NCBI GenBank assembly: GCA_023700845.1
Contig: JAMPYD010000078.1
Span: forward strand, 1-7,699
Reading direction: 5' to 3'
DNA: 7,699 bases
DNA from: Elusimicrobiota bacterium
GTDB lineage: Bacteria > Elusimicrobiota > Elusimicrobia > UBA1565 > UBA9628
Shown here: piece after piece, positions 5,311 through 7,699 of the stretch
Position numbering within the stretch: the stretch's first letter is position 1
Layout of the letters: the number at the start of each line of letters is the position of its first letter
Made by a program: the position numbers and the translations under genes
Notes under the pieces: generated by a model
Told to the model about the DNA's origin: nothing
What the model saw: the letters and a program-made list of their open reading frames with translations, nothing else
Databases searched by the model: none

Positions 5311-6686
5311 GCCTCGGCGGCGAGGCGTCCGCGTACGGCCCGGCGCTGGCCGGCGCCGACTACGGCGAGGTGTTCCTCGAGGAGTGGCGCTGGTCCACCG
5401 CGCGCCTGGAGGACGGGGCGGTGCGCGACATCGGCGCCAGCGCCGAGCGCGGCCTGAGCCTGCGCCTGCTCAAGCGCGACGGCGGCCGCGTGGAGACCTT
5501 GTTCGGCAGCGCCCAGGACGCCGCGCCCTCCGCCGCGGCCCGCCTGCGCGAGCGCCTGTCGCCCGGCGCCCCCGGGCGCGGGCCCGCGTTCGCCGCGCCG
5601 CGGACGGTCGCCCCGGCATGCCGCCTCGACCCGGCGACGGTCCCGCTCGAGCGCAAGCTCGCGCTGCTGCGCGCCATCGACCGCGCCGCGCGGGAGATGT
5701 CCCCGCTCGTGCGCCAGGTGACCGCCGTCTACGGCGACCGCCGCAAGGACACGCGCGTGCTCAACAGCGACGGCGCCGATCTCTCGCAGAGCCGCGTGTC
5801 GACGAACCTGACGGTGTCCGTCGTCGCCGGGCGCGACGGGATGCTGCAGACCGGCTTCGAGGTCGTCGGCGCCCAGCGCGGCTACGAGATCTTCGACGAC
5901 GAGGCCGCGCTGAAGGCCGCGCGCCGCGCCGCCGCGCGCGCGCTGGCCAAGCTCGACGCGCCCAAGGCCAAGGCCGGCGAGATGGCCGTCATCCTCGCGG
6001 CGTCGGCCGGCGGCACCTTCATCCACGAGGCGATCGGCCACTCCCTCGAGGTGGACCACGTCCAGGAAGGCTCCTCGCCCGCGTACCGCGGCATGCGCGG
6101 CAAGGTCGTGGCGCCGGAGACGATCACCGTCGTCGACGATCCCACCTTGCCCTTCCAGCGCGGCTCGTTCGCCTTCGACGACGAGGGCGTCGAGGCCCGC
6201 CCGACCGAGCTGGTCCGCGGCGGCGTGCTGACCGATTTCCTGTACGACCGCGCGACGGCCCTGCGCGAGGGGCGGCCCTCCAACGGCCACGGCCGGCGCG
6301 AGTCCTTCGCCGCGCGGCCGATCCCGCGCATGTCGAACCTCTACATCGCCCCGGGCAAGGACGACCCGGCGCGGATCATCCGGGAAATGAAGAGCGGCCT
6401 GCTCGTCACCCGCATGGGCGGCGGCCAGGTGGACACCGCGAGCGGGGAGTTCGTCTTCGAGGTGGACGAGGGCTGGCGCGTCGAGGACGGGAAGGTCCTG
6501 CACCTCGTGCGCGACGCCAACCTGCTCGGCGTCGGCCCCGAGGCGCTGCGCTCGATCGACCGCGTGGGCTGGGACATCGGCTGGGGCATCGGCGTGTGCG
6601 GCAAGGAAGGGCAGAACGTGGCGGTCAGCGACGGACAGCCCACGATCCGCATGCCCAGGCTCGTCGTGGGAGGCAGTCATGATTAA
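5307..6686 (+). CDS. tldD: TldD metalloprotease subunit, 459 aa
   Basis: TldD-family zinc protease. In known systems TldD pairs with TldE (PmbA) to cut unfolded or small peptides, mature certain ribosomally made peptides such as microcin B17, and degrade the antitoxin CcdA. The zinc motif HExxxH is intact: H240, E241 and H245 in FIHEAIGHSLE, followed by a conserved downstream region with GSFAFDDEGV and GGGQVDTASGEFVFEVDEG. The conserved Cys near the C-terminus is C431 (GVCGKEGQ). The protein has the usual length except for a short N-terminus, which begins only about 17 residues before the family's DYGEVFLEE block. The GTG start overlaps the kinase stop (GTGA) and lacks a good Shine-Dalgarno sequence, so translation is likely coupled to the kinase. 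The next gene overlaps by 8 nt. No tldE is present in the window. Confidence 0.93.
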   Translation: MSLGGEASAYGPALAGADYGEVFLEEWRWSTARLEDGAVRDIGASAERGLSLRLLKRDGGRVETLFGSAQDAAPSAAARLRERLSPGAPGRGPAFAAPRTVAPACRLDPATVPLERKLALLRAIDRAAREMSPLVRQVTAVYGDRRKDTRVLNSDGADLSQSRVSTNLTVSVVAGRDGMLQTGFEVVGAQRGYEIFDDEAALKAARRAAARALAKLDAPKAKAGEMAVILAASAGGTFIHEAIGHSLEVDHVQEGSSPAYRGMRGKVVAPETITVVDDPTLPFQRGSFAFDDEGVEARPTELVRGGVLTDFLYDRATALREGRPSNGHGRRESFAARPIPRMSNLYIAPGKDDPARIIREMKSGLLVTRMGGGQVDTASGEFVFEVDEGWRVEDGKVLHLVRDANLLGVGPEALRSIDRVGWDIGWGIGVCGKEGQNVAVSDGQPTIRMPRLVVGGSHD

Positions 6687-7101
6687 ATTGATTCTGGCCG
6701 CGCTGCTGTTCGCGGTCCCCGGCCACGCGAAAAAATCGGAGAAACCCATGGAGTGGAAAGGACAGTACGGCGGCCCCATCGACCCGGGAACCTCGGTCGC
6801 CGCCGACGAGGGCGCCTGGACGCGCCTGTGGCTGATGGTCGGCCAGGACGCCCCCCCGCTCGACTTCAAGAAGTTCTTCGCCGTGGCCGTGTTCGCCGGC
6901 GAGCGCCCGACCGGCGGCTACACCGTCGAGTTCCTCGACCCCGTGCCCAAGGGCAAGGACGTGATCGTGCGCTACCGCGTCCGGGAGCCGGCCGGCTTCG
7001 CCACGCAGGCCATCGCCCAGCCGTGGAAGATCCGCGCCTTCCCGCGCGTGCGCGGCGAGGTCTTCGTCGAGGCGGCCGCTCCGGAGGCGAAGAAGAAGTG
7101 A
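6679..7101 (+). CDS. secreted PrcB-domain protein, 140 aa
   Basis: Exported protein with a domain like the C-terminal part of PrcB, a subunit of the dentilisin protease complex of Treponema; many bacteria carry free-standing versions whose role is not known. Residues 1-17 form a signal peptide (MIKLILAALLFAVPGHA) with cleavage expected after A17. The domain covers about residues 38-130: an EGAWTRLW helix, FFAVAVFAGERPTGGYTVEF with the hallmark GERPTGGY at 74-81, then VIVRYRVREP and the closing IAQPWKIRAFPR. The tail is Lys-rich. The start is supported by GGGAGG (6668-6673) 5 nt before the ATG and by the signal peptide, even though it overlaps the last 8 nt of tldD. The overlaps on both sides place it firmly in the kinase-tldD operon. 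Confidence 0.8.
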   Translation: MIKLILAALLFAVPGHAKKSEKPMEWKGQYGGPIDPGTSVAADEGAWTRLWLMVGQDAPPLDFKKFFAVAVFAGERPTGGYTVEFLDPVPKGKDVIVRYRVREPAGFATQAIAQPWKIRAFPRVRGEVFVEAAAPEAKKK

Positions 7102-7699
7102 TCCGGGTCTGGCTCGCGTCGGCGCTCGCGCTGTCCCCCGCCCGCGCGGCGGAGGCCCCGCCGCTGCCCGACATGGCGGTGTCGCGCTCGACGCCGGGCT
7201 GGTCGAAGCAGGGCAAGTCGCTCGTGCTCTACGACGCCGCCGGCGAGCTGTCCTTCGAGATCGGCCTGCTGCGCGAGGAGACCGGCGCCGCCACGCGCGA
7301 GGTGACCGGCGGCGTGTCGCCCGACGGGCGCGCGGCCTGGACGCTCGAGCGCAAGCTCACCTGGAACGCCTCGCGCAGCAAGCTCGTCGAGTCCCGGCGC
7401 TCGCTGAAGATCCACGGCTCGACGGGGCAGACGCTGTGGAGCGACGACGCCGTCGACCTGCCCGAGAAGGGCGAGCCGGTCGCGTTCTCGAACGATTCGA
7501 AGGTCATCCTGATCGCCTGCCACTTCGGCGAGTCCTGGTCCGTCGAGGCGCGCGACTGGGCGGGCGGGACCGCGCTCAAGGCCGGGCCCTTCCCGCGGCT
7601 CGTCAGCATCGCGCTGACGCCCGGCGGGCGCTACGCGGTGGCGCGCTGGGGGGTGCCGGACAAGAGCGACACGCATTCGTTCTTCGACCTGTGGACGAA
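7098..7699 (+). CDS. secreted protein with beta-propeller-like repeats (partial)
   Basis: Partial gene running off the right edge; 200 codons are visible. Residues 1-18 look like a signal peptide (VIRVWLASALALSPARAA), so the product is probably exported. The rest is mostly beta-strand in character, with recurring turn motifs: SPDGRAAWTLE near residue 74, SNDSKVILIAC near 131 and TPGGRYAVARW near 174. These resemble the turns of WD40/PD40-type propeller blades, but the spacing (57 and 43 residues) is irregular and the full length is unknown. The GTG at 7098 overlaps the stop of the preceding gene (GTGA); GGAGG at 7083-7087 is 10 nt upstream, a little far. Its position suggests that it works outside the cytoplasm with the PrcB-like protein. 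The family is not recognised. Confidence 0.7.
   Translation, partial: MIRVWLASALALSPARAAEAPPLPDMAVSRSTPGWSKQGKSLVLYDAAGELSFEIGLLREETGAATREVTGGVSPDGRAAWTLERKLTWNASRSKLVESRRSLKIHGSTGQTLWSDDAVDLPEKGEPVAFSNDSKVILIACHFGESWSVEARDWAGGTALKAGPFPRLVSIALTPGGRYAVARWGVPDKSDTHSFFDLWT

Noticed and set aside
5022..6869. 615-aa open frame on the minus strand opposite tldD
   Set aside because: It is an antisense shadow caused by high GC at third codon positions. The product is low-complexity and rich in Ala, Arg, Gly and His, while the plus strand holds an intact TldD with all motifs.

Overview
The window is chromosomal DNA from a GC-rich bacterium. Coding is dense, codons strongly prefer G or C at the third position, and GTG starts are common. 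Nothing points to a phage, plasmid or insertion sequence. I cannot place the organism firmly. The gene mix (secreted HEAT-repeat protein, YdjM-type membrane hydrolase, soluble GAF histidine kinase, TldD, secreted PrcB-like protein) would suit an uncultivated lineage such as Elusimicrobiota, but that is a guess.

Layout. Genes on the minus strand fill positions 1-1790: a secreted HEAT-repeat protein (741-1790), a 63-aa single-pass membrane protein (472-663), and two tiny charged, probably disordered proteins whose stop and start overlap (166-396 and 1-169, the latter running off the window). A divergent intergenic region lies at 1791-1893. Genes on the plus strand fill the rest: a 53-aa helical protein (1894-2055), a ribbon-helix-helix antitoxin and PIN-domain toxin pair (2092-2779), a YdjM/DUF457-type membrane hydrolase (2825-3763), and a tight cluster of histidine kinase (3775-5310), TldD (5307-6686), PrcB-domain secreted protein (6679-7101) and the start of another secreted protein (7098 to the edge).

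How the genes work together. The toxin-antitoxin pair looks self-contained, with its own promoter and a perfect 8-bp inverted repeat directly before the antitoxin start, the expected place for autoregulation. The last four genes overlap by 4, 8 and 4 nt and are almost certainly one transcript, possibly including the hydrolase gene 11 nt upstream. This links a cytoplasmic sensor kinase to a metalloprotease (TldD) and exported proteins. TldE, the usual partner of TldD, is not in the window.

The most notable regulatory pattern is that three genes (HEAT, antitoxin, YdjM-like) have a sigma70-type promoter with exactly 17 bp between boxes. In each, the -10 box ends 6, 11 and 6 nt before the start codon and no Shine-Dalgarno sequence is present, so they look leaderless or nearly so. 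Most genes elsewhere in the window have clear Shine-Dalgarno sequences; the kinase and tldD are the other exceptions. No RNA genes, CRISPR arrays or convincing intrinsic terminators were found, and no stretch over 300 bases lacks a gene.
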